From the NCBI GenBank assembly GCA_009781525.1, contig WQXZ01000079.1:1-7876 (forward strand): a stretch of 7,876 nt of DNA, written 5' to 3'. Source of the stretch: Coriobacteriia bacterium. Its GTDB lineage: Bacteria > Actinomycetota > Coriobacteriia > Coriobacteriales > UBA8131. Under the pieces are notes generated by a model that ran no database searches, had not been told where the DNA came from, and saw nothing but the letters and a program-made list of their open reading frames with translations. Shown here in pieces: positions 1 through 6,104 of the stretch (position 1 is the stretch's first letter; the number at the start of each line of letters is the position of its first letter). Made by a program: the position numbers and the translations under genes.

Positions 1-897
1 ACTGCCATCGGGCTGGTCAACATGATGTCTGAGCTGGCACCAGCAGATGCGCCTGCGCAGATTATCACCACTGACGATGCGCCTGACAGCTACTCGTTTG
101 GCTTCAGCGTCTATGGAACCGCCGATGAACTGGTACCGAAACTGATCTCTGGTGATATTGACATCGCCTTGCTGCCAGCAAACCTGGCTTCTGTTGTATA
201 CAACCGCACTGGTGGTGGCATCAGTGTCATCGATATCAACACACTTGGCGTGCTCTATGTTGTCAGTGCCGATGACAGCATCAGCTCACTGCAAGACCTG
301 GCTGGACGAACCTTACTGATGACCGGTAAGGGAATGGTTCCTGAATACGTAGTGCAGTACCTGCTTGAACAGAATGGATTGACTGACCAGGTGACCATTG
401 AGTTCAAGTCAGAAGCAACCGAGCTGGCTGCTGTTATCAACAGCGACCCAACAGCGATCGCCTTGCTACCTGAACCATATGTATCAGTGGTCACCGGCCG
501 AAACCCTGCGCTCGTCGTGAGGGTCGACCTGACTGAAGAGTGGAACCTGCTTGGCACCGAAGGCCAGCTAATAACTGGTGTCACTGTTGTCAGAAATGAT
601 TTTCTGGCTGAGCACCCAAACATTGTTTGGCTATTCATCACCCACCATCTTGATTCTGTTTTCCTGGCAAACACAGACCCAGTAGCTACAGCTGAGCATG
701 TGGTTGCCTTTGGCATCATCGATGATGCTGAGGTCGCTGCACGTGCGATTCCACGCTGTAACCTGGTCTGCCTGGTTGACGTTGAGATGCAGCAGGCCTT
801 GGGCTCTTACCTGGAAGTGTTGTATCAGGCTAACCCCGAGTCTATCGGTGGCAAACTGCCAGAAAACGATTTCTACTACTACACCCAAGCCAGGTGA
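1..897 (+). CDS. ABC transporter substrate-binding protein, TauA/SsuA/NMT1-like (5' end missing)
   Basis: The frame is open from the first base of the window; seven codons (T-A-I-G-L-V-N) precede the first in-frame ATG at 22, so the gene starts to the left and its signal sequence is not visible. About 298 residues are present, where family members are usually 320-340. The order of motifs is that of COG0715-type extracytoplasmic binding proteins: a helix after TAIGLV, a region reading ELVPKLISGDIDIALLPANL, then TLGVLYVV, the hinge-side stretch LQDLAGRTLLMTGKGMVPEY, and a second-lobe segment ALLPEPYVSVV. It should capture a small solute outside the membrane and deliver it to the permease-ATPase encoded 90 bases downstream. 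Close resemblance to the pyrimidine-precursor, taurine or alkanesulfonate members cannot be told apart here, so the substrate is unknown. The family call is firm. Confidence 0.88.
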   Translation, partial: TAIGLVNMMSELAPADAPAQIITTDDAPDSYSFGFSVYGTADELVPKLISGDIDIALLPANLASVVYNRTGGGISVIDINTLGVLYVVSADDSISSLQDLAGRTLLMTGKGMVPEYVVQYLLEQNGLTDQVTIEFKSEATELAAVINSDPTAIALLPEPYVSVVTGRNPALVVRVDLTEEWNLLGTEGQLITGVTVVRNDFLAEHPNIVWLFITHHLDSVFLANTDPVATAEHVVAFGIIDDAEVAARAIPRCNLVCLVDVEMQQALGSYLEVLYQANPESIGGKLPENDFYYYTQAR

Positions 898-912
898 TAA
901 TACAACCCGATA

Positions 913-933
913 GACACCTGCTGCACGGGTGTC
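913..933 (+). other. Hairpin between binding-protein and permease-ATPase genes
   Basis: GACACC (913-918) pairs with GGTGTC (928-933), and the stem extends inward by a T-G wobble and a G-C pair, giving an 8-bp stem with a 5-base loop. It begins 15 bases after the binding-protein stop codon. No T-run follows, so it is not a complete intrinsic terminator. Inference: it may protect the 3' end of the binding-protein message so that the binding protein is made in excess over the membrane component, a common arrangement in importer operons. It could also be chance. Confidence 0.35.
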
Positions 934-987
934 ACTGTGCACTGCAAAAACAAAACACCGAGACCGCGCGGAGCCAGCGAGAAACCA

Positions 988-2349
988 ATGACCAACTGGG
1001 TTAAGAAAGCATCTGTCGTCTGCCTCTGGATTCTACTTTGGCAGCTCTTGGCAATGCTTATAAACAACGACATCCTCCTGGCTTCGCCGTTGCAAACCGC
1101 TCTGACCTTATGCCGGGGTCTTGTCTCCCCCACCTTCTGGTCTACCATCAACTACTCGATGCTCCGCATTCTGCTTGGCTTTGTGATTGCCCTGGGTGCT
1201 GGCTTGCTTGCTGGCGCAGCTGCCTGGCGCTGGCCACTGCTGGCAGACCTGCTGAACCCAGCAGTTACCTTCATCAAGAGCGTTCCAATAGTCTGTTTTA
1301 TCGTGATGCTGCTGATCTGGTTCGGCTCTGGGTGGGTGGCTATGGTAGCAGTGGTGCTGGTGGCATACCCTGCCATCTATTTTAGTGTTCTGGAGGGACT
1401 CAACCAGCGCGACCTACAATTAAACGAGATGCTCGAGGTTTTTCATGTCACCGGCTGGCGCAAGCTGGCAGCCTACTACTGGCCTTCGATTCTGCCTTTT
1501 CTGCAAGCTGCCTGCAAAACCGCAGTCGGCATGAGCTGGAAGTCAGGAGTCGCAGCCGAGCTGATCGGATTGCCCATGGGCAGCATCGGCGAGCGAATCT
1601 ATCGCGCCAAGATTCTGCTCAACTCCGCCGACGTCTTTGCTTGGACCATCGTGGTGGTTGCCATCAGCGTCGTAGCCGAGCTGATTTTTCTTCGCCTCTT
1701 GAGCCATTCAGACAATTGGCTCTGGCATCTCAGTCTGCCCAAGCTGTATCCAGGCCCCACTTTGCCTGCCGCTCCAACACCAATAACTGCCACGGATATT
1801 AAAAAACAATTTGTGGATAAAACCGTTCTTGCCAACCTGAGTCTGACATTTGAACCTGGAGGGCGCTATGCGGTGTTTTCTCCCTCTGGCAGTGGTAAGA
1901 CAACCTTGTTACGCCTGTTAGCCCGTTTGGACAGCCCTGACTCTGGCTCTATAACAAACACGAATCGGATGTCTGTGGTTTTTCAAGAAGCAAGACTATT
2001 TGAGAAGCGCAACGCCGTAGAGAACATCAGGTTAATCGTAGGCTCCTATGTGAGTGATGCTGATATTCGTTCGATGCTGGTTTGCTTGCTGCCTGCTGAC
2101 TCTTTGGATCTACCGACCAGCCAACTCTCTGGTGGGATGCGTCGGCGGGTTGAACTCTGCCGTGCTTTGCTGGCTTCAAGCCAAGTGATATTATTGGATG
2201 AACCTTTCGCAGGCTTAGATTTAGCAAATACCGCTATGGCACAGGAGCTGATACTATCAAGTCTTTCAGGCAGAACACTTGTCGTAGTCAGCCATGACCC
2301 AGAAGATGTAGAATTACTCAGTCTCAAAAGTTTATCGCTTAGAGCATAG
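988..2349 (+). CDS. ABC importer permease fused to ATP-binding domain
   Basis: This 453-residue protein carries both membrane and ATPase parts of an importer, which are normally two genes. Residues about 8-245 are a SsuC/TauC-like permease: several hydrophobic segments plus an EAA-type coupling loop near 147-172 (EMLEVFHVTGWRKLAAYYWP, then LP) and the VAAELIG stretch after it. Residues about 268-453 are the ATPase: Walker A SPSGSGKTT (298-306), Q-loop glutamine 333 (VFQEARLF), signature LSGGM (380-384), Walker B VILLDEP (400-406), D-loop AGLD and switch histidine 436 (VVSHD). The first Walker A glycine is replaced by serine, and the ATPase domain is short. The ATG at 988 is preferred because the hydrophobic segment follows directly; a GTG at 937 in the same frame would add 17 polar residues. 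The ribosome site is weak (GGAG at 970-973, GAGA at 979-982). Two copies would be needed for a full transporter. Confidence 0.88.
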   Translation: MTNWVKKASVVCLWILLWQLLAMLINNDILLASPLQTALTLCRGLVSPTFWSTINYSMLRILLGFVIALGAGLLAGAAAWRWPLLADLLNPAVTFIKSVPIVCFIVMLLIWFGSGWVAMVAVVLVAYPAIYFSVLEGLNQRDLQLNEMLEVFHVTGWRKLAAYYWPSILPFLQAACKTAVGMSWKSGVAAELIGLPMGSIGERIYRAKILLNSADVFAWTIVVVAISVVAELIFLRLLSHSDNWLWHLSLPKLYPGPTLPAAPTPITATDIKKQFVDKTVLANLSLTFEPGGRYAVFSPSGSGKTTLLRLLARLDSPDSGSITNTNRMSVVFQEARLFEKRNAVENIRLIVGSYVSDADIRSMLVCLLPADSLDLPTSQLSGGMRRRVELCRALLASSQVILLDEPFAGLDLANTAMAQELILSSLSGRTLVVVSHDPEDVELLSLKSLSLRA

Positions 2350-2356
2350 ATGACCG

Positions 2357-2362
2357 AAGGGA
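2357..2362 (+). promoter_or_regulatory. Ribosome binding site of the Imm-5-like gene
   Basis: AAGGGA lies 7 bases before the ATG at 2370, within the 20-base gap after the permease-ATPase stop codon. It supports that start and cotranscription with the upstream gene. Confidence 0.6.
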
Positions 2363-2369
2363 AGTAGAG

Positions 2370-2909
2370 ATGTCAGAACAGGCAAGACCCCGTAGAATCC
2401 TTGGCACACATGATGCTGCATATTTCGATGCATTAAAAGAGCTGATATCCAGTCAGTCGCGTGCGACACTGATGGACTGGGCAATAGGCTACGCTGAAGC
2501 AAACTACCTGCCAATTTTTGAGGCTAGGTTTCCGGAGGATCGACGACCTCGAATCGCCATAGAAACCGCCCGCCGCTTTACGGTCTACAACGAGATAAGT
2601 GCAAAGAATATCAGGTTCATCTCGCAGAACGCTCATGCTTCTGCGCGTGCAGTTGCCGATGACCCGATTGCCCAAGCGGCTGCCAGAGCATGTGCTTTAG
2701 CCTCATCAACTGTTTACGAGCTTGGACACACTTTGGGGGTTGCATACTATGGTGCAGCTGCTGTTGCATATGACCAGGTAGGCCTGAATGCTGATGAGGA
2801 AACCTATGAAAGCCTTGCTGCTGCTGAAGTCACCAAATACCTGCAGGCTTTAGAAGCTGTTGCTGTTGCCGATGTTGAAGAACCTTCAGAAATCGAGTGG
2901 CATCTTTAG
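2370..2909 (+). CDS. Imm-5-like putative immunity protein
   Basis: This 179-residue, alanine-rich, mostly helical soluble protein has no signal peptide or membrane segment. Its pattern resembles the Imm-5-like putative immunity family: LMDWAIGYAEANYLPIFEAR near residues 34-53, then a P-D-R-R-P-R-I-A-I-E-T-A-R segment near 55-67, and later two alanine-rich helices (ARAVADDPIAQAAARACALA, then HTLGVAYYGAAAVAY). In that family the FE-x-x-x-P-x-D-x-R-P-R-x-A-I-E-A-x-R block is the recognisable part. The family's role was proposed from polymorphic-toxin neighbourhoods and, as far as I know, is largely untested. Here there is no toxin gene next to it; it sits 20 bases behind an ABC importer gene, with a good ribosome site, and is the last gene of that operon. 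The assignment is from remembered family pattern, so treat function as unknown. Confidence 0.6.
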   Translation: MSEQARPRRILGTHDAAYFDALKELISSQSRATLMDWAIGYAEANYLPIFEARFPEDRRPRIAIETARRFTVYNEISAKNIRFISQNAHASARAVADDPIAQAAARACALASSTVYELGHTLGVAYYGAAAVAYDQVGLNADEETYESLAAAEVTKYLQALEAVAVADVEEPSEIEWHL

Positions 2910-2933
2910 TTAGTGCATGTAACCATGCTACTG

Positions 2934-2942
2934 TGCTACAAT
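2934..2942 (+). promoter_or_regulatory. Possible extended -10 promoter in the convergent intergenic region
   Basis: TGCTACAAT matches an extended -10 element (TG, one base, then TACAAT at 2937-2942). No recognisable -35 lies upstream. Transcription would start near 2949 and run into the terminator at 2972-3005, giving an RNA of only about 55 bases. This may be chance. Confidence 0.2.
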
Positions 2943-2971
2943 AACCGCGATTTCATAGTTTGAATCCACAA

Positions 2972-3005
2972 AAGAGAGCTTCGTTTCGAAGCTCTCTTAC
3001 TTTTT
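2972..3005 (+). terminator. Rho-independent terminator, probably bidirectional
   Basis: A perfect 12-bp stem, AAGAGAGCTTCG (2972-2983) against CGAAGCTCTCTT (2987-2998), has a TTT loop and is followed by AC and five T (3001-3005). It lies 62 bases beyond the stop of the Imm-5-like gene on the plus strand and 35 bases beyond the amidase stop on the minus strand. Read on the minus strand the stem ends in TTTTG, a shorter U-run, so it can serve both convergent operons. Confidence 0.92.
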
Positions 3006-3033
3006 GTAATAAGTTCCGCTTGCTGCTGTGTAG

Positions 3034-3939
3034 CTATAATCCAGCAAAGCCAAGCTCTAGCAGTTGGGCTTTAGGAAACTCAAAGCGTATCGTTATCAGT
3101 GGATCTACCACTTGGCAGAAACGCAGATCACCAATCAGACTCATCAACCTACCAGCATCATTTGCTGGAAGCCCGACAATATCTGTGAGAAAGTCAAACA
3201 TCTGGTCAATAGCTTGCTTATAGGCTTCGTCCGAGGTGGCTGCTGAAGCTATAGATATGTAGCGATCGTCCGTCTCCAGGAAGGGCACCGGCAGCGCTTT
3301 GTAATCTACCACGCTTATTTCAAACGTGCTCCGAGCAGGTGTCTCAGCTCCGCAGACTACTACCTCGCCATCTCCCATCAGGGCATGAATATCACCACAA
3401 CCAAAAAGGCCTCCTTCATGAGCTGCTCGCAGGTAAAGGCTTGCTCCCTCACCAATCAGGTTGCAATCCATGTTGCCGCCATGGACACCAGGGGTACCGT
3501 TTGGTACGCTCTCGCTCTCAGGAGCTAAACCGATCACGCCGATCATCGGCTTAAGCTCAAGCTTCAGATCACCCAGTGCTGTCGGTAGCGCCAACACTCC
3601 TCCTGTATTCTCAAGTACCAGAGTCGACGCTTCGGTCACGCCTGAAATCGCCCCAGAGCCAGGTATTGTTGTCATGACGGACGTGCCAATCAGCTCGATA
3701 TGCTTGATGTCAATACGTAGCAGGTCACCCGGCTTGACACCTTCGACGAAAACAGGCCCTGTGGCAGGATTGATCTGTGTCCAGTCAAGATCATCAAGAG
3801 TGTCATCGTTAGTTTTCAGTTGATTGGCAAAGCAGTCCCTGGTCTCCAGAATAAACTCCTCACCCTGACTGACCGTTAGAACAGGCTGCATATCTGGTGA
3901 GAAAGCATAGAAAAGATGAGTGTCGCTTACTTGCTTCAT
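3034..3939 (-). CDS. Acetamidase/formamidase family amidohydrolase
   Basis: This 301-residue protein belongs to the FmdA/AmdA family, which hydrolyses formamide, acetamide and related short amides to ammonia and the carboxylate in the cytoplasm. Family blocks are seen in order: NPATGPVFVEGVKPGD (57-72), the PMIGVIGLAP strand (131-140), PNGTPGVHGGNMD (146-158) with the conserved G-G-N-x-D, and FGCGDIHALMGDGE (179-192). The conserved D, H and E in these blocks are the expected metal and catalytic region. About 300 residues fits the shorter bacterial members; the Methylophilus-type FmdA is nearer 400. The ATG at 3939 has a near-perfect ribosome site 7 bases upstream. It lies behind a Liv/Urt-type importer on the same strand, which suggests the importer supplies its substrate. 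Which amide is used cannot be read from the sequence. Confidence 0.92.
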   Translation of the reverse strand: MKQVSDTHLFYAFSPDMQPVLTVSQGEEFILETRDCFANQLKTNDDTLDDLDWTQINPATGPVFVEGVKPGDLLRIDIKHIELIGTSVMTTIPGSGAISGVTEASTLVLENTGGVLALPTALGDLKLELKPMIGVIGLAPESESVPNGTPGVHGGNMDCNLIGEGASLYLRAAHEGGLFGCGDIHALMGDGEVVVCGAETPARSTFEISVVDYKALPVPFLETDDRYISIASAATSDEAYKQAIDQMFDFLTDIVGLPANDAGRLMSLIGDLRFCQVVDPLITIRFEFPKAQLLELGFAGL

Positions 3940-3946
3940 TTTTAGA

Positions 3947-3955
3947 CTCCTCCTT
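3947..3955 (-). promoter_or_regulatory. Strong ribosome binding site of the amidase gene
   Basis: On the minus strand AAGGAGGAG lies 7 bases upstream of the ATG at 3939. It is an almost perfect anti-16S match, predicting high translation and fixing the start. Confidence 0.85.
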
Positions 3956-3980
3956 ATGTATGAGCTATCTGCTTGGATAT

Positions 3981-3986
3981 ATTATA
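3981..3986 (-). promoter_or_regulatory. Candidate -10 box of an amidase promoter
   Basis: On the minus strand a perfect TATAAT occupies 3986-3981, about 42 bases before the amidase ATG, so a transcript would start near 3974 with a leader of about 35 bases. At the expected -35 distance (around 4003-4009) the sequence is ACAGCC or neighbours, a poor match, so an activator or another sigma-contact would be needed. It suggests the amidase can be expressed apart from the transporter. Confidence 0.45.
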
Positions 3987-4038
3987 CCTGCCAGCTTTTC
4001 ACGGCTGTTGGCTGCCGGGGAGCTGGGAGCGCAACCGT

Positions 4039-4092
4039 CGCTGGGCTGGCCACTGCCGCTGGGCTTGGCACAACCCACCCGCTGGACTTGGC
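4039..4092. repeat. Three imperfect direct repeats in the livM-amidase spacer
   Basis: On the plus strand, CGCTGGGCTGGC (4039-4050), CGCTGGGCTTGGC (4057-4069) and CGCTGGACTTGGC (4080-4092) are near copies, spaced 18 and 23 bases start to start, in a stretch clearly richer in G+C than the flanking genes. They lie just upstream of the candidate amidase promoter. They could be operator half-sites, a structured mRNA region, or slippage products. Confidence 0.5.
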
Positions 4093-4111
4093 GCTGCAGC
4101 CGAGCTGCAGC
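4093..4111 (-). other. Hairpin at the livM stop codon
   Basis: GCTGCAGC (4093-4100) and GCTGCAGC (4104-4111), each self-complementary, flank CGA and can form an 8-bp stem with a 3-base loop. On the minus strand the first arm starts within the last base of the livM TAG. No U-run follows, so it is a weak terminator at best; it could be a 3'-end stabiliser that reduces, but does not stop, read-through to the amidase. Confidence 0.4.
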
Positions 4112-5202
4112 TAAACGGTCTCGACGCTGTCTTCTTTAGGTTTCTCCCTGACTCGCGACCTGATCCGAAGAGCTACTTCCCTTCCGCCAGTCACACCGTT
4201 AGGCAATACCATCAAAAACAGGATCATCAGTATGCCTAGAGCGATCTCGGTTGTTCCCGAAGCATCTATGTAGCCATGAACAGTCAGATACATCTCAACT
4301 TGGCGCAACCCCTGCTGTGCCAAGGTAATCAGCACGGTACCAAAAAAAGCGCCGGATACTGACATCGAGCCACCGATGACCAACATGGTTAGTAGTACGA
4401 ACACCTGGTTCATATAAAAAGCTGCAGCAGTAATCGAGACTATATAGTGTGAGTAGAGCCCACCGCCGATTGCGCCGATGAATGCACTGGAAATGTAGGC
4501 AAGATAACGAGTAGCAATGATATTGATTCCCGATGATCTAGCGGCATAGCGATCGTCTCTACTGGCTCGAAGCTTGATTCCCAGTGAGGATTCTTTAAAC
4601 CAGAACACCACAATAATAGCCAGTACAGCTACAAACAGTGCAACACCGAGCGAGGTAGTGCGTGACTGGCCAAGGGTAAAAGTACGCGGCCCATTCGTAA
4701 CCTCCTGCCATTGTGACAGAATAACATTGATCACAATCAGCAGAGCAAACTGGGTGATCGCACCCACAGAGTCTGTCAGTCGCATCAGTGGCCAGGCAAT
4801 AATGGCTGCAACTAATGCGGAGAAAAGCGCTCCAAGTAGCAGTGCCAGCGGAAAGGGCATATGCAGATTCACTAAAAATGGATACATTACCGGGATGTAC
4901 TTGAGTTTATCCACAGGCTCCATTGAAAGAATCGCAGAGGCAAATGCGCCGATGGCAATATAGCCTGCATAACTCCAGTTCAGGATGCCTGAGTTACCCA
5001 TGAACAGCTGAAATCCCAAGACCATAACCAGGTATATCGTGCCAACAGTGAAGATATCTTCGACAAAGGGAATATTCAGCCACCAGGCAAAGAAGTCCAC
5101 GGCGATCAGCACGACAATCAGGATAGCCGGTGTGGATAATTTGGAGAAACTGGACAAGGCAGGCTTCCGAGATGCTGAGGGTTTTCTTGATGCTGTATTC
5201 AC
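4111..5202 (-). CDS. LivM/UrtC-type ABC permease
   Basis: This 363-residue integral membrane protein is the second permease of a HAAT-family importer. After a polar, basic N-terminus (1-24) come about ten hydrophobic segments. The LivM core motif is seen at 69-90 (GNSGILNWSYAGYIAIGAF) and the coupling loop that contacts the ATPases at about 206-245 (LGIKLRASRDDRYAARSSGI, then the hydrophobic LAYISSAFIGAIGGGLY). The end reads LPNGVTGG before a charged cytoplasmic tail. It starts with GTG, overlapping the LivH stop codon as GTGA, with a GAGGAG-type ribosome site inside the end of LivH, so translation is coupled. Liv-type (branched amino acids) and Urt/Fmd-type (urea, amides) permeases cannot be separated by motif here; the downstream amidase favours an amide. 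Confidence 0.9.
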   Translation of the reverse strand: MNTASRKPSASRKPALSSFSKLSTPAILIVVLIAVDFFAWWLNIPFVEDIFTVGTIYLVMVLGFQLFMGNSGILNWSYAGYIAIGAFASAILSMEPVDKLKYIPVMYPFLVNLHMPFPLALLLGALFSALVAAIIAWPLMRLTDSVGAITQFALLIVINVILSQWQEVTNGPRTFTLGQSRTTSLGVALFVAVLAIIVVFWFKESSLGIKLRASRDDRYAARSSGINIIATRYLAYISSAFIGAIGGGLYSHYIVSITAAAFYMNQVFVLLTMLVIGGSMSVSGAFFGTVLITLAQQGLRQVEMYLTVHGYIDASGTTEIALGILMILFLMVLPNGVTGGREVALRIRSRVREKPKEDSVETV

Positions 5203-6101
5203 CCGACACGCTCCTCATGGTAGTTGCCTCGTATCATACCCTCTGGTTTTATTACCAGGAACGCGATGACGATAGCAAACATGATTGCATCGCGAAAAGA
5301 CAGCATCGTTGTCGGCAGCGTAAGTGAAAGAACGTTTGATATGCCTGCGTAGACGAATCCGCCAACCACAGACCCTGGTAGAGAATGCATGCCGCCGATA
5401 ACCACTGCAATAAAACCTATCAGCAAAGGGCCAGCTCCCGCCATGGGCTCAACCGAGCCGGTTCTTGCCGACAGGAAGATCGCAACGACTCCAGCCAGCA
5501 AACCACTGATGATGAAGGCAGCCAGGATCACCAGGTTGGCTGGAACGCCCATGAGGCGCGCTGTCGTGAAGTTCTCTGAAGCACCTCGCATGGCAATACC
5601 CAGCGTGGTCTTTTTCATCAGTAAGGTCAGGGCAATCAGTAAAACTGCTGTAGTCGCTATTATCAGTGGGTTTCGCAGTGGAGTGCCAATACCGAATATC
5701 GTAACTGTTCGGTTCATGAAATCCGGTATTGGTACTGCCTTTGGCCTTGGGCTGATAGACAGCTGGTAGACTCTTTGTGCAATAACGCTGACAGCGAACG
5801 ATGTTACCAGCAAAGCATCCATCGAACGATCGCGAAATGGTCTGAAGGCAACTACCTCACACAGGAATGCAATAGCTACCCCGGCAAAGATGCCCAGCAG
5901 AAACACCATGAACCATGGTAGAGAGGTAAAGGTGCCAAGGAAGTACAGGGTATATGCGCTAACTGCAAAAAACTCACCATAGGCAAAGTTGACCAGTTGG
6001 CAGATACCGAAAACGAATACCAGACCCAGAGCAATCAAGGCATAGAGACTGCCCATACTGATGGTATTGATTGTGAACTCAGTCAGAATCTGCAGGTTCA
6101 T
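5199..6101 (-). CDS. LivH/UrtB-type ABC permease
   Basis: This 300-residue integral membrane protein is the first permease of the same importer and the usual partner of LivM. The LivH hallmark spans about 25-50 (GLVFVFGICQLVNFAYGEF), the AFRPFR loop sits at 85-90, the ATPase-coupling loop at about 166-190 (TTLGIAMRGASENFTTARLM), and the last membrane segment ends in LVIKPEGMIRG (282-292). Length is normal for LivH and for the short UrtB type. The ATG at 6101 lies only 3 bases after the LivF stop and has a consensus ribosome site 9 bases upstream. Its own stop overlaps the LivM start by 4 bases. Nothing abnormal is seen. Confidence 0.92.
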   Translation of the reverse strand: MNLQILTEFTINTISMGSLYALIALGLVFVFGICQLVNFAYGEFFAVSAYTLYFLGTFTSLPWFMVFLLGIFAGVAIAFLCEVVAFRPFRDRSMDALLVTSFAVSVIAQRVYQLSISPRPKAVPIPDFMNRTVTIFGIGTPLRNPLIIATTAVLLIALTLLMKKTTLGIAMRGASENFTTARLMGVPANLVILAAFIISGLLAGVVAIFLSARTGSVEPMAGAGPLLIGFIAVVIGGMHSLPGSVVGGFVYAGISNVLSLTLPTTMLSFRDAIMFAIVIAFLVIKPEGMIRGNYHEERVG

Positions 6102-6104
6102 AAC

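Noticed and set aside
203..207. LivF switch histidine replaced by glutamine (protein positions, LVEQN) as a defect
   Set aside because: LivF-type ATPases normally have glutamine here, so it is the family state.
2950..2972. T-loop-like GTTTGAATCC suggesting a tRNA 3' end before the terminator
   Set aside because: The flanking five-base arms do not pair, and no acceptor, D or anticodon arm is present upstream.
3461..3823. Plus-strand open frame of 120 codons opposite the amidase
   Set aside because: It is antisense to a clearly conserved family protein, and has no family pattern or ribosome site that I can see.
3985..4110. In-frame open stretch after the livM TAG encoding a Pro/Ala-rich tail of about 42 residues, suggesting stop-codon read-through
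   Set aside because: All three minus-strand frames are open across most of this GC-rich spacer, so openness carries no information, and a hairpin sits at the stop.
4574..4963. Plus-strand open frame of 129 codons opposite livM
   Set aside because: Shadow of a conserved membrane protein; its own translation shows no recognisable pattern.
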